A stretch of DNA of 64,000 nt from Myxococcota bacterium (GTDB lineage Bacteria > Myxococcota_A > UBA9160 > SMWR01), in assembly GCA_022447545.1 (NCBI GenBank), contig JAKVBI010000007.1, positions 52,129 through 116,128 on the forward strand, given 5' to 3'. The notes under the pieces were generated by a model. It saw only the letters and a list, made by a program, of their open reading frames with translations. It searched no databases and was not told where the DNA came from. A program made the translations under genes and the position numbers. Shown here in pieces: positions 53,680-61,603 of this stretch (positions within the stretch are counted from its first letter, which is position 1; each line of letters begins with the position of its first letter).

Positions 53680-54396
53680 CTACGTTTCTTCCATCACATA
53701 TTCCGACATGAAGTTCATCTCCATGGGCTCAAAGTCGAGGAAACGTTCGCAGCTCTCCATCATGCGTGCGACGCTCAGGGCAAGGGCCTCTTCACTCTCC
53801 GCGTAGTCGTAGAGAGCGCGTTGATCCGTGAGCGCTTCGATGGGAAAAGTCTCCTCTACTACCGCATCGAAAGCGGGGGCGTTCTCCGTAAGTGTGCGCA
53901 CAACCACATTGCGCACATAGCCCACTGTCGACTGGAGTTCGATGGCAACCTCACGATGCTCCTGCTGCCAGATTTTCAGGAAGGTCTCATAACTGATATC
54001 CGGTCGACGATTGATGCAGGTAATCTGATTGACACCAGGTGTTCGCTCGCCCGGCTGCACCTCGTGGACCAGTGGACAAGACTCTACGACCAGATAGCCC
54101 GCGTGGCCTCCCTCTACGCTGGAAGACAGGGCGTCTTCACATGGGCCACGCTGATCAGCACTGTCCATCCAGAAATTGAGCATTGCTCGGATCGGCGGAC
54201 CTTTTCGAAGATTCGACTCAACCTGGGGCTTTCCCGCATAGACCTCCTCATCGTGGACATTGAGTCGAGCACCACGAACATTCAAACGTTTGAAATGGGG
54301 AACCACTGTCTCCAGTAGCATCGCTCGGAGATCGTTGCCGGATCGATCAGCCGACTCGAAGATCAGATAGACGAGTTTTTCCACGGCGCCCTCCAT
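53680..54396 (-). CDS. EthD-domain protein
   Basis: A protein of about 238 residues whose second half carries the EthD dimeric alpha/beta-barrel pattern: RRPDISYETFLKIWQQEHREVAIEL, TENAPAFDAVVEETF, YDYAESEEALALSVARMMESCERFLDF. EthD proteins were found with P450 systems (ethyl tert-butyl ether degradation) and can be polyketide cyclases or decarboxylases. The first half (EGAVEKLVYLIFESADRSG, GGHAGYLVVESC) may be a second, diverged barrel. The frame is open to 54606; the ATG at 54396 (or 54405) gives the natural start. Convergent with the BVMO gene and divergent from the SDR at 54672. Confidence 0.8.
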   Translation of the reverse strand: MEGAVEKLVYLIFESADRSGNDLRAMLLETVVPHFKRLNVRGARLNVHDEEVYAGKPQVESNLRKGPPIRAMLNFWMDSADQRGPCEDALSSSVEGGHAGYLVVESCPLVHEVQPGERTPGVNQITCINRRPDISYETFLKIWQQEHREVAIELQSTVGYVRNVVVRTLTENAPAFDAVVEETFPIEALTDQRALYDYAESEEALALSVARMMESCERFLDFEPMEMNFMSEYVMEET

Positions 54397-54671
54397 TTTT
54401 CCCATGTCCACATTCGGAGAGTCGAAGCGATTGAGATCAGTGAGGCGGTCCCACTGATATGCGATGATACTCGGACAAGGACTCGAAATCCTCAGCGTGA
54501 GACCATCCGAGGAGGTCGGCAGAAGCAAAAACCGGCGATGAGATGATCCGTAGAACGCACAGTGGTGGAGTGGTTGGGTCGTCAATCTCCACTTCCCGAG
54601 CGCCACAGACCGTAGAATGCGATTGCTGACTTGGAATCTCCAGGAGATTTCGGACCCAAAGGAGCATTGCG

Positions 54672-55508
54672 ATGACTTCGAACAATCCTGAAACCAACCG
54701 TGTTGCGATCGTCACAGGTGCAGGCACCGGTATCGGCAAGGCCATTGCCACGAAATTCGGACACCTGGGCTGGCGCGTCGCAATTGGCGGCCGGCGTGTT
54801 CACCGCCTCGCGGAAACGGTTCCGTTGGTCGAACGAGCAGGAGGAACGTGTTTCGCCCACGAGCTTGATGTCACAAAAGCCGATTCTATCGAACAATTTT
54901 TTGAGCGAACGGAAACCGAATTCGGAAAAGCCGATGTAATCATCAACAATGCAGCAGTGGGCCGATACGGGCCCCTGGACGATTTTTCCGCCGAGGAAAT
55001 CGAAGCCGAGATCGCGACAAAACTGACAGGATCCCTACTCATGGCCCGACGTGGTATCCAGACCATGCGCGCAGAGCAGGGTGGCGACATCGTCTTCATC
55101 ACCTCGGTGTCTTCCGTGCAGCCCTGGCCATTCCATCTTCCCTATGCGGCCTCCAATGCCGGAGTCGAGCATGCAGCTCGAATCTTGCGCCAGGAGCTAG
55201 AAGGGACGGGAATCCGTGTCGGCGTGCTGCGTTGTGGCGAAACTGTCGGCACCGAATTTTCTGACCGTGAGCAAGGCACGGAACGAATGATTTCGGCCAA
55301 CGACTATTGGTTTCGTCGCGGTCTCCTTCGACATACCGGTCTAATGACTCCTGACATGGTCGCAGATGCCGTTGCAAAAGCCGTCACCCTACCGAACGCC
55401 TATCAGTACGAGGTGATGTCCGTCATTCCAACAGCTCCCATTGGTGAACTCCCTGAAACCTACGAGGAGTTCATCGAAGGGGTAATGAACTTGATGACAC
55501 CCTCTTGA
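54672..55508 (+). CDS. SDR-family protein lacking the catalytic lysine
   Basis: A 278-residue SDR: cofactor motif TGAGTGIG, NNAAVGRYG, the serine of ITSVSSVQ and the catalytic tyrosine in YAASN. The lysine expected four residues after the tyrosine (YxxxK) is Asn here, which would remove the residue that lowers the Tyr pKa and holds the nicotinamide ribose. The rest of the fold is intact, including LRCGETVGTEF. Either the enzyme is inactive, has another role such as binding, or uses a substitute. GGAG eight bases before the ATG sets the start. Divergent from the EthD gene and convergent with another SDR. Confidence 0.85.
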   Translation: MTSNNPETNRVAIVTGAGTGIGKAIATKFGHLGWRVAIGGRRVHRLAETVPLVERAGGTCFAHELDVTKADSIEQFFERTETEFGKADVIINNAAVGRYGPLDDFSAEEIEAEIATKLTGSLLMARRGIQTMRAEQGGDIVFITSVSSVQPWPFHLPYAASNAGVEHAARILRQELEGTGIRVGVLRCGETVGTEFSDREQGTERMISANDYWFRRGLLRHTGLMTPDMVADAVAKAVTLPNAYQYEVMSVIPTAPIGELPETYEEFIEGVMNLMTPS

Positions 55509-55581
55509 CCACATGGAACCATTCGGCCATCGGATCAAAGCACGAATCAATCATGCTAGGAGCATCAAGATGGAACTCGGA

Positions 55582-56361
55582 CTAATAGGGAGAAATTCCG
55601 CCATCGAGTGAGATGAGTGCGCCCGTGAAGCCTGCACCGACGTCGCTCGCCAACAGCACTGACAGCTCGGCGACTTGCTCGATGGTATTCAGTTCACCCG
55701 TCATCGTACGCGCTTTGAAAACATTCTCGACCATTTCTTCGTAGCTAAGACCCATCGCTTTAGCGGTTGCGGGCCCTCCCTGGGTCACCGCGTCTGTGAG
55801 AATGAGCCCTGGACAGATCGCGTTGACCGTAATTCCATCGCGGCCGACTTCTGCCGCAACACTCTTGGTGAGGCCATGCACGCCATGCTTCGCCGCTACA
55901 TAACCTGCCATGCCCGGGACACCGGTCTTTCCCTCCACTGAGGAGATGTTGATAATGCGACCGAATTTCTGGGGAGCCATGTATTGAATGGAATGTTTTA
56001 TGCCATAGAAGACGCTGGTCAGGTTCCACTGCAAATCGTTGGCCCAGGCCTCTTCACTGAGGGTCTTTACCGGTGCTGGCTCGGTGATACCTCCCGCGTT
56101 GTTGACCATGATGTCGATTCGACCGAACTTGGATGCAGTGACCTCGACCAATCGCTGGATATCCGCGGACTGTCTCGCATCACCCTGGACGAACTCAACC
56201 CTGCCGGGAGACGACAACTCTTCGATGGCAGCGGCTCCCGCCTTCCGATCACGCCCATTGAAGCAGACACTTGCACCCTCGCGCAGGAAAGCTTCGACGA
56301 TCCCACGGCCGATTCCTCTACTTCCACCCGTGACGGCTGCAACTCGATCCTGAAGGCGCAT
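55582..56361 (-). CDS. SDR family oxidoreductase, 3-oxoacyl-reductase-like
   Basis: A 259-residue classical SDR: TGGSRGIGRGIVEAFLREGA, NNAGG, NISSVEGK and catalytic YVAAK. It ends ALISLDGGISPY, the usual tail. Sequence style is that of 3-oxoacyl-[ACP]/3-hydroxybutyrate dehydrogenases; the substrate in this context may be a hydroxyl introduced by one of the monooxygenases. AGAGG seven bases before the ATG at 56361 sets the start; a longer frame to 56388 is not supported. Divergent from the FAD-monooxygenase gene at 56528. Confidence 0.93.
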   Translation of the reverse strand: MRLQDRVAAVTGGSRGIGRGIVEAFLREGASVCFNGRDRKAGAAAIEELSSPGRVEFVQGDARQSADIQRLVEVTASKFGRIDIMVNNAGGITEPAPVKTLSEEAWANDLQWNLTSVFYGIKHSIQYMAPQKFGRIINISSVEGKTGVPGMAGYVAAKHGVHGLTKSVAAEVGRDGITVNAICPGLILTDAVTQGGPATAKAMGLSYEEMVENVFKARTMTGELNTIEQVAELSVLLASDVGAGFTGALISLDGGISPY

Positions 56362-56527
56362 GGGAATTCCTCTCATTGGATTCTTCATCCTGACCTCGAT
56401 CAGGACAAAGCGTCAAGTGGCCCATGGACCGGTCTCTGCGATACAGGCCTGGCACCGAAACCCGGTGGTTCTCTTTCTTCTTCCAGGTGTAGGATCTTGC
56501 CTGAGCGACCACTTGGAGGAACCAGCT

Positions 56528-57688
56528 GTGTCTGAGAATCTGAGCAATCGGATCACCAAAGTTCTCATTGCCGGAGCGGGTGTCGGCGGATTGACGGCCG
56601 CCTTGTCTCTACACCGGCGCGGTGTCCAGGTCGAGGTCTACGAAAAGTACAAAGGGATGCAGCGGCACACGACGGGCTTCACTCTCTGGTCCTATGCAAT
56701 CACCCGGCTTCAGGAACTCGGCCTGGGTCCCAGTGAAATGGAGACCGTGGGCACACCCGTCGAAGTGATGGAAATTCGCAACCAAAAGGGACGGCTGATC
56801 GCAAAAATGCCGATCGGAGAGGTCTCTCGCGAACTCGGGGCGGACAGCTACGAGATCAAGCGTCCTCGGCTTCTCGAGGCGATCGAGAGCCAGCTCCCGG
56901 AGGGAACTGTGCGCCGCGGTGTGGAGTGCGTCTCCGCCGAATCCTCGGGCGATGCGGCGACCCTTGAATTCGCAGATGGCTCCAAGGCCACAGGCGATCT
57001 CGTCATTGGAGCGGATGGTATTCACTCTAACTTGCGCGCCTCGGTGTCCGGTCCGAGCGAACTACGAGATTCGGGCTACCGAGGATGCTCCGCCGTAACG
57101 GACTATACGAGTCGAGACGACCTCGCACATTTCCACATCGACATATGGGGAAAGGGTGGCAAGGCGGGAATCGCCGACGTCGGCGAAGGTAGGATTCGAT
57201 GGTATCTCACATGGAAGACGAAGTTGGACAACGAGATGCAAACCCGAGAGCAACTACTCTCAGCACATCAAGGCTGGGATCCGATCCTTCTCGAAGTTAT
57301 CGAGTCGACTCCGGAATCCGAAATCCTCCATCACCAATTCTTCGATATCGCCGCCATCGAAACGTGGCGACGTGGACGTATCGTACTACTCGGTGACGCA
57401 GCACACGCCACGACACCCTTTGCCGCAATGGGAGCGAACATGACCATCGAAGACGTTGCCGTCCTGACCGAGCAACTCGAGCAAGCGCCCGAAGTCGATT
57501 CGGCTCTCGCAGCGTTCGAAGATGCCCGTAAGCAACGCACCGAGGATATCGTTTCCAAAGGCCAATCGATGGCAAGGCTCACACAATTGCACAGCTCGTT
57601 CGCTGCTTGGCTGCGAGACCAGGCCTTCCTACACATGCCGGAAAAGGAAACCGAAAAAGTGACGCGAGAAATGGCCAGCGGAGAATGA
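56528..57688 (+). CDS. FAD-dependent aromatic-type monooxygenase (PHBH family)
   Basis: A 386-residue class A flavoprotein: GAGVGGLTAALSLHRRG (FAD, residues 16-21), GADGIHSNLRASV (the DG motif) and LLGDAAHATTPFAAMGANMTIEDV (the GD motif). These three mark the p-hydroxybenzoate-hydroxylase/UbiH-type group, which hydroxylates phenols, salicylate or similar substrates with NAD(P)H. The frame is open from 56360; GGAGG eight bases before the GTG at 56528 (VSENLSNRITK) sets the start. It faces the divergent SDR and is convergent with the HsaA-like gene. Confidence 0.92.
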   Translation: MSENLSNRITKVLIAGAGVGGLTAALSLHRRGVQVEVYEKYKGMQRHTTGFTLWSYAITRLQELGLGPSEMETVGTPVEVMEIRNQKGRLIAKMPIGEVSRELGADSYEIKRPRLLEAIESQLPEGTVRRGVECVSAESSGDAATLEFADGSKATGDLVIGADGIHSNLRASVSGPSELRDSGYRGCSAVTDYTSRDDLAHFHIDIWGKGGKAGIADVGEGRIRWYLTWKTKLDNEMQTREQLLSAHQGWDPILLEVIESTPESEILHHQFFDIAAIETWRRGRIVLLGDAAHATTPFAAMGANMTIEDVAVLTEQLEQAPEVDSALAAFEDARKQRTEDIVSKGQSMARLTQLHSSFAAWLRDQAFLHMPEKETEKVTREMASGE

Positions 57689-57746
57689 CGGACCCAGCAC
57701 TGAATTGGATTCCGAAGCTCGCACTGCCTCGCCTGTCTGCACTCGA

Positions 57747-58919
57747 TCAGAGCAGGAAGCTTCCTGCATCCAATCCAAGCGACAGTCTCCCAACAATTTC
57801 CGCGGCACCGTCGTAGTCCACAGCTGCGTGTTTGGTGATCATCGAAACATCCCGGTAGCTGGCCTGCAAGGGGCTATCGTCATAGGCGGCGTGCGCCCCG
57901 GCACCGGCGAACATCCGCTCCGAGGCTCGCCTACAGCACTCCACCGCATATGAGGCCTGCCACCGCAATCTGGCACGGGCGTCGATGTCCGCAACTCTTC
58001 GGTCTTCGTTCAATGTATCGAAGTCGTCACAGTTTCGGAGAATCATCGACTCCGCACTGGAGATCTCAGCACTGGCTTCCGCCACACGACGCTGCAAAGA
58101 GGCATTCTTTGCCTTGGCCTTGCCATCATAGACATCCCTACGGATCCGATTGTAATCGGTGAACTGCCTAAGCATCTCCCCCGACACCCCCAACGCGCAT
58201 CCCGCGAGCTGTGTCGCCAGTGCGGGGAGCACAGGGTGCATGTAGAGACCCGTCGCGTGTTCAGTTGCCCAGGGACTGAGACCCGAAAAAAGATCTCCCG
58301 TGGGCATGACTCGATAGTCGGGTATGAAGACTTCGTCCAATATGATGTCCTTAGAACCCGTTCCTCTCATCCCCAGGGTAAACCAAGTATCTTGGATTTC
58401 GACTTCGCGGGTTGGAACGACGAAGTGAATGTTTTTCGGCCCATCTCGGCCCGCATCGGATTGGCTCGACCCAATCAAAAGCCATTCACTGTGGTCGATA
58501 CCAGAGCAGAACTGCCAGCGCCCGGACACCAGCCATCCACCCTCGCATTGGCGTCCAGCGCCCTGGGAGGAGAGCGTACCCGCGATGAGCACACCCGGAT
58601 CAGGCCCGAAGATCTCTTTCTGACATTCCAAGGGAAAGCTTCCGAGAACGAAACTATGAGCGCCACAGACCATCTGGACCCAGCTGGTTGAGGGGCAAGC
58701 ACGCGCTGTCAAAGCGCACGTCATGACCTGCGCTCGGAGAGGAGCTTCCTCTCCTCCAAACTTCTTCGGCGCCAGGAGGCGACTCAAACCCGACCTTTGG
58801 AGGGCTCGCGCAGATTCCGAGTGAAGCGAGCGCCTCTCCTCGGTTTCAGCCCGATATCGGCCAAGAGTCTCGCACGCCCGCTCGGCTGCCTGGAGATAGG
58901 AGTCAATTTCGGATTTCAA
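57747..58919 (-). CDS. Acyl-CoA-dehydrogenase-fold flavin monooxygenase (HsaA/DszC-like)
   Basis: A 390-residue flavoprotein. N-terminal half: LLAPKKFGGEE, TARACPSTSWVQMVCGAHS, GWLVSGRWQFCSGIDHSEW, VPTREVEIQDTWFTLGMRGTGSKDIILDEVFIPD. C-terminal half: GAGAHAAYDDSPLQASYRDVSMITKHAAVDYDGAAEIVGRLSLGLD. This is the group D monooxygenase pattern of HsaA (steroid catechol formation), HpaB-related enzymes and DszC. It lacks the catalytic base expected of a true acyl-CoA dehydrogenase as far as I can see. It needs reduced flavin from a separate reductase that is not adjacent. Start is a TTG with AGGA upstream. Divergent from the SGNH gene. Confidence 0.88.
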   Translation of the reverse strand: MKSEIDSYLQAAERACETLGRYRAETEERRSLHSESARALQRSGLSRLLAPKKFGGEEAPLRAQVMTCALTARACPSTSWVQMVCGAHSFVLGSFPLECQKEIFGPDPGVLIAGTLSSQGAGRQCEGGWLVSGRWQFCSGIDHSEWLLIGSSQSDAGRDGPKNIHFVVPTREVEIQDTWFTLGMRGTGSKDIILDEVFIPDYRVMPTGDLFSGLSPWATEHATGLYMHPVLPALATQLAGCALGVSGEMLRQFTDYNRIRRDVYDGKAKAKNASLQRRVAEASAEISSAESMILRNCDDFDTLNEDRRVADIDARARLRWQASYAVECCRRASERMFAGAGAHAAYDDSPLQASYRDVSMITKHAAVDYDGAAEIVGRLSLGLDAGSFLL

Positions 58920-59359
58920 TTCGATTCCTGCGACAAACTGCCGGCTCGTGATTCTCTCGATTCAAATGCCAGAAGGTGCCCGCGTCTAGGAGAACGTCCA
59001 ACACAGCTCAGGATACCAGACGGTATGAGGCGAGTCGGAAACATCACCAGGATTTCCGACTCTCCGGAGCGTTCATAGCCGATACGAATGTCGATGGATC
59101 CGAGAATGACACGCAAAGACTCGAGGTTCCGATTCAAGGGTCCGTCGTTTGTCGCATACTGGTACCGAGTGGTGAACAGATGCGGTGACGGATCCCTACC
59201 CCGACCTCATTGCGATTCCCACCAAACGGGTTGGCTTTGAAATTCTCCACTCGCGTGGAGTACCGAGATGAAGCACACAGCGATGCGATTTGATCTGACC
59301 GAGCGGCGTTCCCTGACCGAGACGCCTCACACGTACCCGCCTCGGACAAACTTCGCGCC
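58920..59359. other. Divergent intergenic region with a short leader ORF
   Basis: The region carries the promoters of the monooxygenase gene (minus) and the SGNH hydrolase gene (plus). The only structured item seen is a 31-codon plus-strand ORF, listed separately. No repeat or clear operator. Confidence 0.4.
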
Positions 59360-59363
59360 ATGA
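59268..59363 (+). CDS. Possible 31-codon leader ORF coupled to the SGNH gene
   Basis: ATG preceded by GGAG opens MKHTAMRFDL... and ends with a TGA overlapping the next ATG as ATGA. The following gene has no ribosome site of its own, so translation may depend on this frame. No known domain. Confidence 0.35.
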   Translation: MKHTAMRFDLTERRSLTETPHTYPPRTNFAP

Positions 59364-60397
59364 CAGCTAAATCCAAGACCACGGGTGACTTTCCCAAACA
59401 ACTGGCTCTCGCGATAACGAGCATTGGCTTGACGTTTCTGACACTTGAGTTCCTGGTCCGAGTATTCGACATTCCACCGCGTCCATTGGGATCCCCGGCT
59501 CCAATCAAGAGTTACCAACTCTCCGATCACCCAAGGCTGAAATACGAATATCAAGCGAACTACCGGGGCGAACCCTTTGACGAGAGCCACGCTGGGTTCG
59601 AAACGAACTCGGCTGGGTTTCGTGACCGAGAACGGTCCATCGAGAAACCGAAGGGTGTGATTCGCATCTTGGCGTTGGGGGATTCGACCACCGCGGGGAA
59701 TGGCGTTCCGGAGCTGGAGAACGTCTACCCGCATTGGATCGAAAAAGAACTTTCGCGACGCTTCCCAGACAAGAAGATCGAAGTGCTCAACCTAGGCGTC
59801 GGGGGATACCACACCTTTCAAGAAATCGAGATGTTACGAGTCAAAGGACTCTCCTACGACCCCGACTTCGTCCTTGTGGGTTTTTGCCTGAATGATTTCG
59901 ACTACAACTCGGATGGCGGAGTCCACTTTTTTCTATCTCACAAGAATCGCCATTTGAAAGTTGACCAGCAACTTCTGGCACTTGCACTGAAATCCCGTCT
60001 CGTTTTCATGATCTACCACCGGTTGACACGTGGATTTCGCCATTGGGACCAGGAACCACCCACCCCTGAAGAACAGGAACCCGTCAAGTCTGGCTTTGCC
60101 TTGCTGAGCAAACTCGAACGGCAATTTGGTTTCGACTCATTGATCTGGGTTCTTCCCTACTTCGAGGAGGGCGAATACCAACACCAGGAACGCCATCAGA
60201 AAGTTGCGGAGCTGGCTGCGGTGCATCCCAACCTGTCTCTGGTCGACCTTCGCGAACGCTTGTACTCGAAAATGCCAGACCCTAGACAACTTGCATGGGA
60301 CAAGATGCACCTGAACGAAAAAGGACACGCAATTCTGGGTGAAATATTGACTGAAGAGATCTCAAAGCGGTGGCTCTTCGGATCTATGCCCGAATGA
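59360..60397 (+). CDS. SGNH/GDSL-family hydrolase, membrane-anchored
   Basis: A 345-residue protein with one N-terminal hydrophobic helix (LALAITSIGLTFLTLEFLV) and an SGNH domain: block I GDSTTAG (catalytic Ser), block II glycine in NLGVGGYHT, block III asparagine in GFCLNDFD, and block V WDKMHLNEKGH (Asp-x-x-His). It should be an esterase, deacetylase or lipase acting at the outer face of the inner membrane. ETNSAGFRDRERS before block I is common to SGNH proteins linked with glycans. The ATG overlaps the stop of a short leader frame. Followed by the barrel proteins on the same strand. Confidence 0.88.
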   Translation: MTAKSKTTGDFPKQLALAITSIGLTFLTLEFLVRVFDIPPRPLGSPAPIKSYQLSDHPRLKYEYQANYRGEPFDESHAGFETNSAGFRDRERSIEKPKGVIRILALGDSTTAGNGVPELENVYPHWIEKELSRRFPDKKIEVLNLGVGGYHTFQEIEMLRVKGLSYDPDFVLVGFCLNDFDYNSDGGVHFFLSHKNRHLKVDQQLLALALKSRLVFMIYHRLTRGFRHWDQEPPTPEEQEPVKSGFALLSKLERQFGFDSLIWVLPYFEEGEYQHQERHQKVAELAAVHPNLSLVDLRERLYSKMPDPRQLAWDKMHLNEKGHAILGEILTEEISKRWLFGSMPE

Positions 60398-60529
60398 AAA
60401 ATTGACGAGAATCCGAATGCTCCGCCCCAGGGATCTACCTGAGAGATCCTTGCGGACCGTACCCTGCTCCCAGATCTCCGAATCTCCAGTTCTCGGGACG
60501 GCCCAGAAATCTTCGAGTAGGATGGGGCA

Positions 60530-61165
60530 ATGCAGCGCCGTTTCGAGATGTACCGCCTCCGCGACGACGTCGACCCGAAGATCGTTCACAAACTCGAGAG
60601 GATCCTACGCGGATGTGGGCGATTCATTCCGGAAGTCCTAGATTCCGCCACCGGGCGCAGCCTCGGTGAAGCCGATGTGACACTCGTCTGGGAAAACGCA
60701 TACGAGAGCGCTGAAAGCTACTCGCGGTACATGCGGCACCCTTATCACATCTGCATCCTCGACCGTTATCTGCTACCCGAGAGCCCCCAATGTATTCTCG
60801 CGGGTGGGGAGCCGGGGGTGGGCCTCATGGGGTACGAGATCGACACGCCCCTCTACCGGAGAACGAGGGGGATCCGGCGGGTGGTCGCGCTTCGCGTGAG
60901 CGCCAACTCTGAGCCGGACCAGCTGACCGAACTCGAACAAGCGCTGACCGAAGCTTCTTCTCGCTTCGAGGAACTCGAACTGTCAATCGTGGCGAGAAAC
61001 AGCATGGGCCAAGAGTGGTTCCCCGGTGTTTTCACACACATCTGGGAACAGGCCTTCGAGAACGAAGAAGCGCTCGAGCGTTTCCTAGGGCGCGATGAAT
61101 CCCTCCCCCCCGAGATCGAACATTCAGTTTCCGTCCACTATGCGATCGAGACGGAGCCAATGTGA
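60530..61165 (+). CDS. Duplicated dimeric alpha/beta-barrel (Dabb-like) protein
   Basis: A 211-residue protein apparently made of two ferredoxin-like halves: one with VTLVWENAYESAESYSRYMRHPYHI and another with FTHIWEQAFENEEALERFLGRDESLP. Both share the W-E-x-A-[FY]-E-x-x-E-[AS] pattern, as in stress-responsive A/B barrel proteins. Such proteins are cofactor-free monooxygenases, decarboxylases, ring-cyclising enzymes or binders. ATG at 60530; AGGATGGGG lies upstream. Its TGA overlaps the start of the next gene. Confidence 0.72.
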   Translation: MQRRFEMYRLRDDVDPKIVHKLERILRGCGRFIPEVLDSATGRSLGEADVTLVWENAYESAESYSRYMRHPYHICILDRYLLPESPQCILAGGEPGVGLMGYEIDTPLYRRTRGIRRVVALRVSANSEPDQLTELEQALTEASSRFEELELSIVARNSMGQEWFPGVFTHIWEQAFENEEALERFLGRDESLPPEIEHSVSVHYAIETEPM

Positions 61166-61482
61166 TCTACCTCGAAGAATCCATGCAGGTCGAGGCGTCC
61201 AACCTCTCGGAATACCTCGAGGCGATTGAACAGATCTATCTTCCCGCCGCAAGAGAGCGGGGGATGCGACTCCTCGCGTGTTGGCACACTCCCATCGATC
61301 TGGGAGAAGATGTCACCGTGACGACACTCTTCGAATTGCGCGACTTCGAAGAGTGGGACGAGTTGAGGAAACGCGCCGTCGTGGACCCGGCCCTGCCTGC
61401 CTGGTTGGCTGCGCGCTCAAGCCTGACCAAAAAGGGAACACGCCGCTTCTACGAACCCGCTGCATTTTCACCGCTTCGCTGA
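61162..61482 (+). CDS. NIPSNAP-like dimeric alpha/beta-barrel protein
   Basis: A 106-residue protein: YLEESMQVEASNLSEYLEAIEQIYLPAARERGMRLLACWHTPIDLGEDVTVTTLFELRDFEEWDELR. A single ferredoxin-like fold of the NIPSNAP/Dabb type with a conserved-looking Trp in ACWHT. The GTG start overlaps the stop of the previous gene as GTGA, so the two are translationally coupled and probably act together, perhaps as a heteromeric barrel. Convergent with the large surface protein gene. Confidence 0.78.
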   Translation: MIYLEESMQVEASNLSEYLEAIEQIYLPAARERGMRLLACWHTPIDLGEDVTVTTLFELRDFEEWDELRKRAVVDPALPAWLAARSSLTKKGTRRFYEPAAFSPLR

Positions 61483-61603
61483 ACATGAAGCGTGGCGAAG
61501 TTTTCCGTTGAAGCCATGCTCAGACCCTCCAGAAGAAACGTCTCTCGAGAGAATCCCTCGACAACCAGAAGAACCGAGCCCTTGCTCGTTGGGAACACTT
61601 CGG

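Noticed and set aside
57747-58919. True acyl-CoA dehydrogenase in beta-oxidation
   Set aside because: The C-terminal block matches HsaA/DszC-type monooxygenases, and no catalytic glutamate of acyl-CoA dehydrogenases is evident.
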